From NCBI RefSeq assembly GCF_964340395.1, contig NC_135560.1, forward strand, positions 13,232,598 through 13,296,597: a stretch of 64,000 nucleotides of DNA. The letters run 5' to 3'. The notes under the pieces are model-generated. The model was not told where the DNA came from. It ran no database searches and worked only from the letters and a program-made list of their open reading frames with translations. Made by a program: the position numbers and the translations under genes. Below are positions 1 through 50,900 of the stretch, in pieces (within the stretch, counting starts at the first letter, position 1; every line of letters begins with the position of its first letter). The stretch comes from Glandiceps talaboti (lineage: Eukaryota; Hemichordata; Enteropneusta; Spengelidae).

Positions 1-435
1 GAACACAATTATTATCAAAGAATCACCTTTTGTACATTAACTTATATGTATGTACATTTTGTATATTAATCAGTAAAGCTACAGCAGTTTCAATAAACTA
101 GTCTTAACTTCACAATCGTAGCTAAATTTGTAGGAAACTTTTTGAAAAATCTAAAATTATGCTCGTCTCATTGTTCTATGTATATCTTGTGCTGAAATCC
201 GTAAGCTATTTTGAAATAGAGGTATACACAATAGTTAACTTCTTTGCATGAGAATGCATAATACATAAGTGACATGCACAAGTCACATCTCAGTACATAC
301 ATGTACCATACAAAGGTATTACAAGGTGTCCTAAACACTTTGATGAGCTTAATGACCCATAGAGGTACGTTCAGGAAAGTCCAATTTATGTCTGCCTGAA
401 GTAATTATTTAGTTTTGGTGTCATCTTTTCTACAG

Positions 436-20710
<20,275 letters not shown>

Positions 20711-21340
20711 AATGACACAGTCAAACACTATCACACAGCAAACTGACCAAAAAATGACCTCAAACAAAGGTCACAATTTCATCCCTTATCACACTGTGCA
20801 AAATGAACTTAACGAAGACTGTACAATACATAAAACTTACCGGTGTGTACCAACAACAACACCAAAGAACAATCTAAATATCATCATAACACCATCAACA
20901 GATGAATTATGGAAACATAACTGTATTATAAGTAGCATCAATTAATTTGAATATTCAAAATCTGTAATTACTCAATTTTTCCCCCCTTTTTTTCTTTAGT
21001 ATTAAAACTCAAAGTGTACATTATTATTGTATGTTGTCCTGATAGTATTTTTCACCCTTTGTACAATGTTTATTATAATTGGACAATTATATAAAGTATC
21101 TTCAGTGTGTATATTATCAAATTGATACTGGGTGATGCCAGTTTAAAGTCTTTCCCTTAGTCGTAGTTAGTATAATGCATCCATGGGTAGTTTACAAGGA
21201 TTTTCTTTTTTTCTCTGCTGTAAAGTTCACTGCAATAGCAATACAGTAGAAGTGTATAAATTTTGAGGGTGGCAGACATACCTTCAGAACTGCCATACAC
21301 CTCCTCATGTATGCCATTGTAAATTGAGTCCATATTTTGA

Positions 21341-21346
21341 ATAAAG
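21341..21346 (+). terminator. Likely DNAI1 polyadenylation signal
   Basis: AATAAA on the plus strand, about 630 bases after the DNAI1 stop codon, followed by a T-rich and GT-rich stretch. It is the first canonical hexamer after the stop that I noticed. Further AATAAA motifs occur near 21972-21986. Confidence 0.5.
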
Positions 21347-22544
21347 TTTTCAATGATATTCAGTTTGTGAGGTGAGAGTCAGTTTTGTATGATGTTGTGT
21401 CAAAAGTTGCATATGAATATGGCATGTCGGTATGAAATCTACATGAATTTTAAAGTGTATTTATCAGTCTGTTTTGACTGATCATCTTTATAAATTTTAA
21501 TCCCCATTTTAGCCATTCATCACACATAAAAAGTAAAGTATGGGGGGGGGGGTGCTCTCTGAAGACTTCTTCATGTGTGTGTGTGTGTGTGGGGGGGGGG
21601 GGGGTTGTGTTCTCTGAAGATTTGTTTAAAACACATGTATGCAAACAAAGAGAAATGCATTCCCTTTTAAGAAAGATACAAAAATGCTCTAGATTCAGAC
21701 ACTCATTTAGATTGACACTTGTTTTGAATAATTATCTCAGATTCAAGTATGTACCACTAGTAAGTTACCAAGATAATCTTGCAATAAGTGAACCCTATGA
21801 AAGATATAATAAGGGAAGAGACAAGAAGATCAGAGAGATTATGGTACATTCTGAAGTGTATAACAAAATGTGTGTATCTAGTGCTTGTATTGTTGAAAAA
21901 AATTATGGTTTTAACCACATTAAACAGACTTTCATTCTAATCTGAGCCATACATACTTTTTTGTAAGAGTGAAATAAACTAAATAAAGTTTGTTGATGTG
22001 TCAGTCATTCAGTCGGGTATCTTGACACGGAGGTATGTATGACACTTGTCAAAGCAAGCTGAATCTGATGCTGGTAATGCCACACTACACTGTCAGATCT
22101 GAATCTGATGCTGACATTACCAGAATTACATTCACTACATACATTCACCACATAATATCACGGTTCATACTTGCTTACTAACTAACTATAAATTGACGAG
22201 GTAAAGACAAGGCCCTTAGAAAGTTAAAACTTTACAATATCATATTTTCAAACTACCATGTTTCATATTTGATATTTTTCACGGTAAAAGCCGAAGAAAG
22301 TGACATAATGTGTGTGGATGGACTTTTCATGTTGACTTAAAAAAAATCAAAAAGCTGGCAATTAATTACTAAAAATGTATTGAACACTTTTATTTACTGA
22401 AAAGTTGAGTAAAATAAATACATTCGCTGATCTATAAAAGACAAATGGCAAGTAATATACAATGTGACTAATTTGATAAAAGTGACCACAGATTTGACGT
22501 CGTATAAAAAGATAAATAGTAGTTGTTTTAGGGAAGGATTTGCC

Positions 22545-22626
22545 CAGAGACTTGCCTTGGTGTTTACTATCTCAAGAGGTTAGTGTAGAAAGCTTCTTTG
22601 GTTAGTAACACCAAGACAAGTCTCTG
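22545..22626. repeat. 82-base hairpin beyond the FKRP 3' end
   Basis: CAGAGACTTGCCTTGGTGTT (from 22545) pairs with AACACCAAGACAAGTCTCTG (ending 22626) with a single mismatch. The loop is about 40 bases. It lies beyond the nearer putative FKRP poly(A) signal. Confidence 0.8.
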
Positions 22627-22689
22627 CACTAGCTAGACAATGAATCAGGTTAGATTCCATAAAATATTTTACATTTTACGAGTGGGCCC

Positions 22690-22695
22690 TTTATT
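22690..22695 (-). terminator. Possible FKRP polyadenylation signal
   Basis: TTTATT on the plus strand reads AATAAA on the minus strand, about 140 bases after the FKRP stop. Another candidate lies at 22389-22394. Confidence 0.4.
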
Positions 22696-22835
22696 CTGTA
22701 TTTTACACATTACTTGTCTTCTAAGACAAAGTTGTTATAAATATGATGGGAAATATATTAGTGGCTCATTCTCAGTGAGTTGGTTACTAATTTAAGACAT
22801 TACAAAAATAAAATTTTGACTTCTATTCTCAATTT

Positions 22836-24407
22836 TCAGATATTTTTTGTCATCTTCACTTTATCTGGGTCTGGATATTGTGGATTTTCAATGACACCTT
22901 CACCAAATTTCAATTCTAGGAATTCTCTATAATTATTTGGCACAGAGACTTGCATTCCTATAAATTCTATTTTGTCCAGTGGTTTCAGATAATGTTCCGG
23001 GAATTCTGTATCTTGTCTATGTGTCTTAATCCAAGAGTCCTTCGTCATTATGCCATCTTTTTCATAAAATGGGAATATATCCACATGCATGTGATTTGTT
23101 GAACTGTACTGTACACGGAAGAAGTCTCCTTCCTGTGCCTTTTCCCATACATATCCATCGCGATCTACAACCGGATCCCCGACATCAAGATCTTTAAGTT
23201 GATCACACTTGGCAACATCTTCTTTGTATATTCCAATATCGACATCATAATCCCATGGAATTACATCACCCTGTCTAGCAGCACCTAGCAAACTACCTCC
23301 TTCTAACCAGTAACGTACTCCAGCTGATTCTAAAATCTCAAACACATATGCTGCAGTGTATTTTAAATGCTTCATACAACAAGGTGGGGTCCATTTCTGA
23401 TGATACAAGTATTCTGGCATGTCGTCCACAATAGTACCAAAACACCTTGATGTCCCTTTGCTGCATCCATACCAGTCCGTTAGACCATCTGTCTGTACGA
23501 CTTGCTTGATGCCAAAATCGTTGTAAAGCGAGGTCAGTTTTTCTTGATGACTGTTTGTATATTTCCAACGAGAATGAGGATTTTTATACAACCTGCTAAA
23601 AGACACTGACTGACTCGAAGTCATCAACATCACTTTCCATTTCCGTAAACTTGTTTGGATGTACAAGCTATCAGGTAGTGGTCTAGCATAAGGATGACTC
23701 AAACACATAAAGTCGTGTTTGTGCATCAATATAGCATGTACACCAGTGACAGCATCACATATATTTTTCTCAGACTTAGAATAAGTCATGTTCCATCCTC
23801 TCAAATCAACGCTCAATGATAAACACTCTGCCTGGTCGTTCTCCTCGACTGTGTCTACCTTCAATGCTATTGCACGTACATTGGTTGTCCCATGAGATTG
23901 TCTATACGACTTGAGTTTGGTGATCATTGATTCTAAAATCTTCGATGTATGTAAACGTATTCCGTCTGGTAAAAACAGTAAAAATTCAGTATGGATATAG
24001 TTTTCGGGTTTAGATTCAGCGTGAGATTTATCAAGTGGCGCCGTCAATGTTATTACCTTTACTTCGTTGTCCACGTTCCTTGGCACGTCAAGTGGCGGAT
24101 ATGGCTTCTTGTCAGCAATCACTACGACTGGAAGGGTTGGAAAAATATTGAAAACTGATTTTATCGTCTCTGATATCCCGTTATCGTAATCCTCAAATTC
24201 CCGAAGGATAACAGTGGTTTGTTCATGAGGCTGGAGTGTTTTTCCATCGGGTATGGCCCGACGATCGTCATCATCTTCGTCGGCCAGGGTGGCTTCATCG
24301 TGATATTGGTCGTCTAAACGTTGCTGCGTCCTTGCAACGTAATAAAGACCGACAAAATTCACACATATAGCGATAACTAAAAGTCCCTGGCACCTGGTTA
24401 TCCTCAT
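22836..24407 (-). CDS. FKRP: Fukutin-related protein (ribitol-5-phosphate transferase), single exon
   Basis: In vertebrates FKRP is a type II Golgi enzyme that adds the second ribitol-5-phosphate of the tandem pair from CDP-ribitol to the O-mannosyl glycan of alpha-dystroglycan. The ORF is intact at 523 residues against 495 in human. The start MRITRCQ matches the vertebrate start MRLTRCQ, and a membrane anchor follows at about 8-24. A stem and GT-like region (about 60-300) lead to the LicD-type catalytic domain: WYGC and RCFG (Cys315, Cys322) with PPCC (Cys343-344) form the family's zinc site. YWLEGGSLLGAARQGDVIPW is followed by the DxDxD motif D386-Y-D388-V-D390. GDFFRVQYS, HVDIFPFY and the end LELKFGEGVIENPQYPDP are also conserved. 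A single coding exon agrees with vertebrate FKRP. All key residues are present. Confidence 0.96.
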   Translation of the reverse strand: MRITRCQGLLVIAICVNFVGLYYVARTQQRLDDQYHDEATLADEDDDDRRAIPDGKTLQPHEQTTVILREFEDYDNGISETIKSVFNIFPTLPVVVIADKKPYPPLDVPRNVDNEVKVITLTAPLDKSHAESKPENYIHTEFLLFLPDGIRLHTSKILESMITKLKSYRQSHGTTNVRAIALKVDTVEENDQAECLSLSVDLRGWNMTYSKSEKNICDAVTGVHAILMHKHDFMCLSHPYARPLPDSLYIQTSLRKWKVMLMTSSQSVSFSRLYKNPHSRWKYTNSHQEKLTSLYNDFGIKQVVQTDGLTDWYGCSKGTSRCFGTIVDDMPEYLYHQKWTPPCCMKHLKYTAAYVFEILESAGVRYWLEGGSLLGAARQGDVIPWDYDVDIGIYKEDVAKCDQLKDLDVGDPVVDRDGYVWEKAQEGDFFRVQYSSTNHMHVDIFPFYEKDGIMTKDSWIKTHRQDTEFPEHYLKPLDKIEFIGMQVSVPNNYREFLELKFGEGVIENPQYPDPDKVKMTKNI

Positions 24408-24620
24408 TGAGCTCCAAGATCAAGTTACAGCGAGAGGATGGGATGGGAAAGTCATTCATCACTGGAAGACGCCATATTGGAATATGCTGAAATCGGATTC
24501 GGATTCTAATTCTCATTCAGAATCGGAATCATATTTTTGTGGCGCTCCAATTTTTAAAGCCTCCAACAGTGAAGTGAAGATGACTGAGTCAGTTTTCGGC
24601 GATGTTTTAATTCCGCTAGC
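24408..24620 (-). promoter_or_regulatory. FKRP 5' untranslated and promoter region
   Basis: Read on the minus strand, CCAATATGGCGTCTTCC lies at 24480-24464, about 60 bases before the start codon. This YY1-type motif often sits at transcription starts of broadly expressed animal genes. The same 11-mer CCAATATGGCG occurs in the CpG-rich block at 4646. Upstream is a small imperfect palindrome of GATTCGGATTC-type units (24490-24530). The start site is inferred. Confidence 0.5.
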
Positions 24621-25793
24621 ACCTCTTTCAAGAATCAAAGCACTTAGAATGGCGAATGGTTCAATTTTAATTCTTTGCGGATTCACTCTGTGTGTCTGTC
24701 TGTCTGTCAGCCCCTCCGTCTGTCCAATTTACTATGTTTACAAAAAAAAGTAATACATGTAGATGTGTATGACAGGTTCGAAATGAAACATTGAGCCTGA
24801 AAGAATGTTGGCAAGCGCATTCAAATAAATATTTTGGTGTCGAGCAAAGTTTGCAGCTGATTAAATGTTTGGCAATGGTGGGAAATATGATCATAGAAAC
24901 TAAGATTTGAATGTAACAATATTCCAAGTTATTTTTTCCAACAGGTTAAGCAAATGAAATTTTCTTTATATTAAAAAAAAATACATTATTACTATTGATA
25001 TTAGCAGCTACATTGTAAGAATGAAAACTACCATACCTTTAGCGGTGTCCTCCTCGTACTTGATGTTTCGCTCATCAGCCCTAGATTCGCATTCCAACGT
25101 CAAATTCATAAATCAATTAATATATCAACACAAATAGAAAACTTTGACCGTTGAACTTGACCAACATTTTCAAGGCCAAATAGCCAGAATTTCTCTTTCT
25201 ACTCTGACTCAAGAGGTTGAATACACTCCAAGACCTTACCATTCAAACATCTACACCCATATTATAACATTTGAGCTTTCTTTTCATACTCTGATCTTTG
25301 AAATTTTCCTCCATCTTCGACTCCGAGGAGATTGTCACATGTTTTTAAATCTCTGATGTAACCCAATTTCTAATGGCTTGAAAAACTGTGGGACTGTCTT
25401 AGTCTCATGACAAATTAACGGACGTAGAAGATAGTTGTGTTGTGTTGTGTTGTGTTGTGTTGTGTTGTGTTGTGTTGTGTTGTGTTGTGTTGTGTTGTGT
25501 TGTGTTGCGTTGCGTTGCGTTGCGTTGCGTTGCGTTGCGTTGTGTTGTCTAGCCATGTTGTTTTGTTCCTTCAGGAGTAGAACAACCTTTCCGAAATATC
25601 AATTCTAAGGTCAATGCATGCATCCCTTTAGAAGAAGGAAAATGTGGTTAACATTTTATTTTTATTTTTCCCAGTTACTAGTAGCCTCCCAAGGGACAAG
25701 GGCTCTCTAAGCAATCTCACCACTGTTTCGCAATCACTCACTGAGTTAACTATTGCACACAAAAGAAAGAGAACACATTTGTTTTTGAAATAT
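24621..25793. other. Short FKRP-receptor intergenic region
   Basis: About 1.2 kb between the FKRP promoter and the putative receptor poly(A) site. It contains a short CTGT run near 24693-24712 and the TTGTG pentamer array. No gene was recognised. Confidence 0.55.
25434..25549. repeat. (TTGTG/TTGCG)n pentanucleotide array
   Basis: Tandem pentamers start as TTGTG and switch to TTGCG for the last third, with a final TTGTG. The block switch suggests expansion from a single C-to-T or T-to-C variant unit. Confidence 0.95.
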
Positions 25794-25799
25794 TTTATT
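25794..25799 (-). terminator. Likely polyadenylation signal of the glutamate receptor gene
   Basis: AATAAA on the minus strand (TTTATT on plus), about 140 bases after the predicted TAG at 25937. Its position supports the short terminal exon at 25937-25996. Confidence 0.5.
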
Positions 25800-25936
25800 C
25801 CAATAAACACTGAAAAATAGCCTGTGGACTTGAGCAAGTCTAGTCTCTGAAATAAGAGTATACTTTGTCAAATAAACACTCAGCTAAAATAAATCCGTCT
25901 AAAGCAAAGATGTCTCGCGACTATCTGAATAGTGAG

Positions 25937-43621
<17,685 letters not shown>

Positions 43622-44499
43622 TGCCTTGTTTAAGGTAAACGATAGGTGATAAAATCCATGCCCGGCTGGTAGATTAACTCAATGTATCCTGTAGTTTCAT
43701 CAATATTGTCCCCCACTCTGACATATCCACAGACTTTGGCTAAAATATATTGGTGTCTACGTGTCACGGTAGTCGAGATATATTACATATGAAAAGATGT
43801 TTCCATAGAGACGAAGAGAGTGTACTAATCAATCAGTGACAATTGATGAGTGGTTAATAAACATTGACAGTGAAAGTGACACTGTGCTGATGACGGTACG
43901 GTATGCTTCCCACGTCGGATTTACTCAAGTCCTGTTCGTTCGGCCATTCCACTAAATCGTAGGTGTGCAAGTGTCTGACGGTAGAGATGAGACCCATAGT
44001 ATGGTATGCGGAAAAGTAATCCAACTTGTCAAACCAATTTCCCCTTTTCAATATAATTTTATATATAGTATCCCCCAAATATCATTATCATTATTGAAAA
44101 AAAATGCTCGCTTCTAGCTAATAAAGACACTGCAAACTATTATGAACAGACCTATTAATACAACAATACGCCCATTCTCGATCGATTCATCGCATTTCAT
44201 GGTACTACGCTTAAGTAAATATACCCATTTTCTTTGACTATTAACATTTATTGTTAGTTTGTTTGCGCCGCGAGGACTCCCACCTTCTGTGTCAAATCGT
44301 CCATTCAGTAACTTTTTCTAAAACTGTTGATATTGCCTTTTGACAGGTTAGTGTCCTATTTCAGGCGTTCAAGTAAAAACACACACGTTAATGTAAATGT
44401 ATTAATTGCAATAATGTAATTGTGCATGTCTAATTGAAAAATGAGGAGTGTCGGAAATGAATTTAATGTAATGACGTGTTAATGATTACATATAAAGTC

Positions 44500-45000
44500 C
44501 TTAGAGCTGCACTGTCTGCAACTGTAACATTTTTATTAATGTTTTGTTTGATACAATAACTTACTCCTAATATCATACATCCTGGATAGTATTGAATCAC
44601 TTGTAGGTAAACATATTTTGTGTAGATGTATATACAATAAATAAAATAAAATAAAATAAAATAAAATAAAATAGATTTTTTGGACCCGCACCCAAAACAG
44701 CGCCCTCAACGACGATCATTATTTCAACCTGTTTCTGTACTGCTTATGGATAATACTGACCACTGCACTGGTTAACATTTACAATGTCTAATTATAGGTA
44801 TTTTAACAATTTTCAGGGAATGTATTGTGGCTGTCTGGTCAAAAAAATGATACTCCAGTTACACCAGTGCAGTTTTAACATGGTAACAGCTTCAAAACGG
44901 AGCTTTCGCTCAAGATTTAAATTTGCCACTACATTACCTACGGATAATATTGACCCCAAATTAACAAGTAATTTCTTAATAATCAGCCAGGCCATCTCTA
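44500..45000. repeat. Inverted-repeat family D, copy 1
   Basis: The left end reads CTTAGAGCTGCACTGTCTGC. Body blocks shared with 53058-53601 include CAACCTGTT, CTGCTTATGGATAATA, CAATGTCTAATTAT, CAATTTTCAG, AGAGCTTTC and CAAGATTTAAA. The right end is diverged, so that border is approximate. It carries an internal (AAATA)n run. Confidence 0.75.
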
Positions 45001-45704
45001 TTTCAAGGAGTATTTGTTGACACTATATATGAAATGTCAATTCAGGGGAAGGAAACAGAGAAAATGTGAAACTCTCTTATTAGACAAACTCAATCGTTGG
45101 TGGAGCTCTGCATCATTAGGCTAGTGTCATGGGTGTCATGTATCAAACTTTCTGGTTGTATGTTAAGCACACGTGTCAGATTTCTAGATGACTGAGTCAG
45201 GCGGTAAATTTTTTGCATGTTTCAAAGTTTGAGATAACAACGGCAAGGAAGTATTTCAGATCAGATCAGATCTAATCTAATCTAATCTAAGTGATTTCTG
45301 ATATCAAAATATCACAACTTGAAATTCATATATTAATATCTTTACATCCTACTTTCAAATAATTATGACAGTTTCTCATATTAAACTGTTACAAAATAAA
45401 ATGTGATGTTTATTTGATTGCATGACTTAATGGATAAAATATACATCAACATGTAAAAAGTAAAGTGAGAATAACTGATAGTTATAGGTCAAGTCAGAGG
45501 CCATTAACTGAAAATAATCGGACACTGTTGGGTAAAGCGTCATTATTTTGTCAGAGGCACAGCGTCATACTGTAACAAAGATACAGTGCCAATTCGAACA
45601 GTATTTCTGTTTTTACTCACCCATAGCTCTGTTGCTAACCCTGGTGCACATATGATTTGTCAAGTCAATGAACAAACAATATATGGAAACCTGCTTTCTG
45701 CACA

Positions 45705-45790
45705 AGTCACTTTGTAGTGAAGTAGTTATAGAGCATGTCTTTGGATAGATAGGTACAGAACTAGAGGTACTGTGTTCGAGACCCACCAAG
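45705..45790 (+). ncRNA. Possible tRNA-derived SINE head
   Basis: A-box-like TAGTTATAGAGCA and a good B-box GTTCGAGACC lie about 50 bases apart, the spacing of an internal RNA polymerase III promoter. I could not fold a full cloverleaf, so a functional tRNA is unlikely. A tRNA-derived repeat or chance remains. Confidence 0.3.
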
Positions 45791-46750
45791 GTAAGGGACA
45801 ATCTTTTACACACACTTTACAGAATGACAGGTGCAGCAGAAACATAGTATTAGGCAGGGCAGCAAATGGTGGTTGCATTGTAACAGTTGACAAGTTGGGG
45901 ACAGTGCTATCGAAATGATTAACTTGCTAAAGACAGTTTCATTCATGGGTGGAAAGTGTTAGCAGACAGTTCCTTTCATGGATTAACCGTATGCAGACAC
46001 TTTCTTCGCGTAAAAGTGTCCCGTTAACTGAAAAAGTGTCCGCTAAATGAAATTAAGGACACAGTTGAAACAATGGGGACGACCTCATAAATAAACAAAT
46101 ATTTACACATAGTTCACATGTTTGAATGAAAACATTTCTAAGGTCAAGAGCTGTGTATGAAAAATACAATTTACAGTACAAGTCATCTAGCATATTTATT
46201 ACATTACAAGTTTGGTTCAATAAATTACTATACAATGGATGGAGGGAAAATTGTAAGTTTTTGACAAAATAGCTGCACTAATAAGTTAATCTGGAACAAT
46301 ACATGACACTGAATTGTACAACTTTGCATATGCAAATATCTAAGCAATGACTACCATATAGAGTAAATAAATAAACATTGTAAGGTAAGTACAAGCATGA
46401 ATACACTTTAACCATATAGTACATGTACATCAAAAACTGACTATATATACATTAATAAGTACATCAAAAACAATTTGATAAAATTTAAAGTAACTCTGGA
46501 CAAATGTTCAATCTTTTAAAATAAAAATATTGTTTTATTTGATCTAGATAACTAGTATTATACCATTCATGAACCAAGTTGAACAAAAAATATGGAATAT
46601 ATACTCTGGTCATTCTATGTCACGACAACACATGTCTATGTCACAACAACGCGTGTCTATATCACTGGTTCTGCTGTGTTCAAAATATAAGTCAAAACAT
46701 TCAAAATTACCATTACTTTCCCCAATTTTTCCTTGATATTACTGGAGTTG

Positions 46751-46913
46751 GTATAATTATTATGTTATTTTCTAATATATTTCTTCGTTCAGCAGGAAAA
46801 TACTCATGACCTAAGGGTTTTGTCACTACTCTTCTAGTGACTCATAGTGACAGAGCCCCTTAGGTCACTTGCATATTCCTTGGCTGAATGTAGAACAATA
46901 CTGGGGAATATTA
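46751..46913. repeat. Inverted-repeat family A (MITE), copy 2
   Basis: Ends GTATAATTAT, TTCTTCGTTCAGCAGGAAAA and TGACCTAAGGG on the left, mirrored by CCCCTTAGGTCAC, CCTTGGCTGAATG and ACTGGGGAATA. Same family as 15988-16148. Confidence 0.85.
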
Positions 46914-47940
46914 ACATCGCACTATCATGGCAATAAATGAGATATATTATTTCATATCCGTCCACCCTGAATTTAACAAGATTGACTTTTGAGTACATAC
47001 CCGGGACTACTTCTACGACACTGTAATCAACTTTATAGTGAGTTGATATAATCCTGGAATCAAAACTACATAATTCTACAATCAAGAGTACATTATTTTC
47101 ACTGTATATTATATATCATCACAGTCAATATGGACATCTAAGATAAATTTCATGATCACCGACAAATATATATTATGTGATATTTATGATGTAAATGTGA
47201 AATCATTCTTGTAATGTTTGTAAAGACATTGAACATCTTATTAGTACACAGATACCCTGTAACACTGTGTCATTTCCATACATGAAACAGTATAGTGTAG
47301 ATGCCATAAAACAATTATGACAAATCATACAATCATTTTACTAGAGTGTTACAAGTTACGGTGTAGCTGTTATTACAACACTTCTTTTTTCTTGCATGTA
47401 TTTCTGCTATTCTAAAATAAAATCCATCTATATCTCCACATAATCATTGGATCTCCATAGCAACTATCTAGTTATCTTTACTTCAGTCAGTCAAGTAGTA
47501 TTTAAGGAGAGCAAAACACATCGATTTACTTTTCTCTAAATATATAATTTTTGAAACTATACACAGGTTAGTGGTCTACCTAGAATGTATTCAGAAGAGG
47601 ACTTAGCAACCTGTAATATTTTCCAATAGCGTTAACACGGTATCCAGTGGCCATATTAGATTCCAGTGGCCATATTGGATGGTGGCCATATTGGATGGTG
47701 GCCATATTGGATTCTGAAATCAAATTCTGATACCATTTTGATCTCTATTTAAAAAATATGTAAGGTGCCCACAGATTGATTGTAACTGAAAATAGGTTTG
47801 AATTGTCTTGAACAAATAACGGAAAAAGTTTTAAGATAAGAATTAATATCCAAGATGCATTCTACATCAAGGGAGACCTCATATATTTCATCATTTTCAT
47901 TTTCATCGTAAAGTATACTCATGAATTATCAGAAACATAT

Positions 47941-50900
47941 CTACACAAGTTCCTCTTGATCCAAGTCAAATTTTGTTTTGAGTACTGTGACTGGTTTCTT
48001 TTCTGATTCCTCTAAATAAGCATTCTCTTGCATCTCGTATCGATGAGAGAGTAAATTCCGGAAGCCAATTTCACTCAGCCCTAGATCACTAGAAAGAATC
48101 ACTGGCCAGTCATACTTGAAATCGGCAATTGCTTCCTGGTCGAATGACACATCACCTAGTGTGTTGACATGGTTGAATGGATTGTAATTGACTTGTCTAT
48201 CTTCACAGGGTAACTCTAAAGAGAATTCAGGGACGGCTGGTGGATCTTTCCTGGTTAATATTAGTGGAATCTCCATGGCATGTTCAAACCATTTCTGAGT
48301 ATAAGGAAATTATAGAAATTAGAATGATGGAAACTTTAAGGCTGCAACAGGACCAGTTTTTTAAAACCATTTTGTTAGAGATGATGATTCGCACTAAAAT
48401 TGCACATAATTTGATTTTTCCTTTATTTTCACACAGTGTGAATATTTTACATATTTAAAATTAATTTGGTTATTAGATATTATGAAACGATATCACATTA
48501 ACATGTATTCAAAAATCTTCTTACGTTACAAAGTTCATTCACATTTAAATTCATGCCACAGACGTAAAAGTAAGAAGTTTGTATTGAGTTGTGAATTAAT
48601 GTTTTGACTGTTATACAAATGAAGTAAAAAGTTCATTTTTGTAAAACTATTTGTAATGTGCTAGAACAACAAAAGAAGACTTACCACATTATTTTTCAGA
48701 ATGTGAAACACCTGCAACAACGACTTCTCACCTGGAATGGTGTTGGAAAAAAATGGAGGAAAAATATCAATATCAATGGTTTTTGAATGAAGGTAAGGGT
48801 GAAGACATTAGTGTTAGTGTTACCTTCATGAAAAGGTGGAAATACAGAAAGTGAAGTTCTTCTTCAAAGGGTTGCTGAACTAACAGTAAGTGGAAAACAA
48901 ACCAAACACAGAAGGAGAATTAGATGTTTTTCCCCATTAATTTTCTTCATTCAGCCAAGGGAAATACGAGTGACCTAAGGGTACTCGTAAGCGATTCGTA
49001 GTGACAACCCTTAGGTCACTCATATTTTCCTGCAGAATGAAGAAACATATTGGAGAATAACATAATTATACAAGCAACTCAGGCTGTGTTATAATAGTCA
49101 ATGTGCATGTAAAAGAACATAAAATGAAGTATTCATGATTATTTTATTTGAAGGTTTACAACTATAAGTCATGAATATTAATGTTTGCAGCAATCATACA
49201 TAATTTATGCAATGTAAAATTATGAATTATTCTCCACAACCAAAAGTTTATAAAAAAATACCTTCCTGGAGTGACATTCACCTTTGAACACATATGAAAT
49301 CAGTCTCAGGAGCTTGAATGATACTTGAGAAACATATGCATTGTTTGCTGTCATACAACATTCATTCTTGGAAGCTATTTTGAAGGGAGAAATAAATAAA
49401 GAGTTTTTTACCTTCTGAAGTGTTACAGATCTCATGGGATTGGATTGTCAGATAATATTCCATAAAATCCGTAGGGATACCTTCAGTAGAATATGCCTCA
49501 ATTTCAGAATATGCCCTGCAATGTACAAATAAAAATATGAGTCAAACATCCAATGTACAAACACACTGTTTTTATTCAATACAAGTCTTTTACATTCAAA
49601 GACAAACACTATTTAATGACAGTGTGAAATATGGTTGTACAATTCAGTGGTAAGTTCATAACATCACACATATAGCAAAGACTACTCATAACACATACTG
49701 ATGTTAATTAACCAATATAAATTGATTGTACATAGTACAAGATATTAAGAAATGGGACAATGTCAGTGTGACTGGATGAATTGTCTTTGTATCAAACTCT
49801 TGAGTCGTGGTGAAAGACAAATTGTGGCTCTTTGACCTGAAAATGTTGATCAGGGTCAAAGGTCAAGGTCTCATTAGGTGCCTCTATTGATAATGTGAGA
49901 TAGACACTTGAGTGGTTGGTGGTGGTGGTGGTGGTGGTGGTGGTGCTATAAATAAATGATAATAACAGATACAGCTCTGCCTATCTGCCAGTCTGTCTGT
50001 CTGTCTCGCTCACTCTCTCTCGTCACAGATTTGATATGTACTGTACAGGTTTATGTACAAGAAAACTGTGTGTATTTAGAGGAAACAAAAAACTCACTCA
50101 TTTCTAAGTTGTGATACTATGACTTCAATTTGCCGTGGCAACCAATCACAATGGACTTTGAGGAATATATGAGCCAGCTTAGACATACTACTCTTGTTGC
50201 CTGTCAAAATAAATCAAAATGTGAAATTAGAGAAAGAACGTAAGTTTTATATCATACAGTTGATGGTCAAACTAAGATTCTTGTCAGCAGGATACAAAAT
50301 TGGTATAATTATATGTTGTCTAACATACAATATACTTATACCCAATAAATATCAGCTATGTAAATTATGTCTTGTCTATTACACCATATACTTACCATAT
50401 GTAGATGTTGTGAGTATAGGGTATATACTATCAGCTATGTGAATTACATTGTCTATTACACCATATACTTACCATATGTAGATGTTGTGAGTATAGGTAT
50501 ATACTATCAGCTATGTGAATTACATTGTCTATCACACCATATACTTACCATATGTAGATGTTGTGAGTATAAGGTATATACTATCAGCTATGTGAATTAC
50601 ATTGTCTATTACACCATATACTTACCATATGTAGATGTTGTGAGTATAAGGTATATACTATCAGCTATGTGAATTACATTGTCTATTACACCATATACTT
50701 ACCATATGTAGATGTTGTGAGTATAGGGTATATACTGTCAGCTATGTGAATTACATTGTCTATCACACCATATACTTACCATATGTAGATGTTGTGAGTA
50801 TAAGGTATATACTATCAGCTATGTGAATTACATTGTCTATTACACCATATACTTACCATATGTAGATGTTGTGAGTATAGGTATATACTATCAGCTATGT

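Larger units (their letters stand above)
20711..22835. other. Intergenic region between the DNAI1 and FKRP 3' ends
   Basis: This holds the two 3' untranslated regions. G runs and a short GT run lie at 21541-21604. A 122-codon plus-strand ORF (21577-21945) starts in that low-complexity tract. It has no recognisable domain and I do not call it a gene. Confidence 0.6.
43622..47940. other. Intergenic region between the receptor 5' end and the next minus-strand gene
   Basis: Contains the upstream region of the receptor gene, where no promoter motif is clear. It also holds the family D copy at 44500-45000, an (AAATA)n run at 44638-44672, a TCTAA run near 45258-45290, a possible SINE at 45705-45790 and the family A copy at 46751-46913. 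Short tandem GTGGCCATATTGGAT units lie at 47648-47715. No gene was recognised. Confidence 0.6.

Noticed and set aside
21577-21945. 122-codon ORF after DNAI1
   Set aside because: Starts inside a GT/G run, lies beyond the likely DNAI1 poly(A) site and has no recognisable domain.
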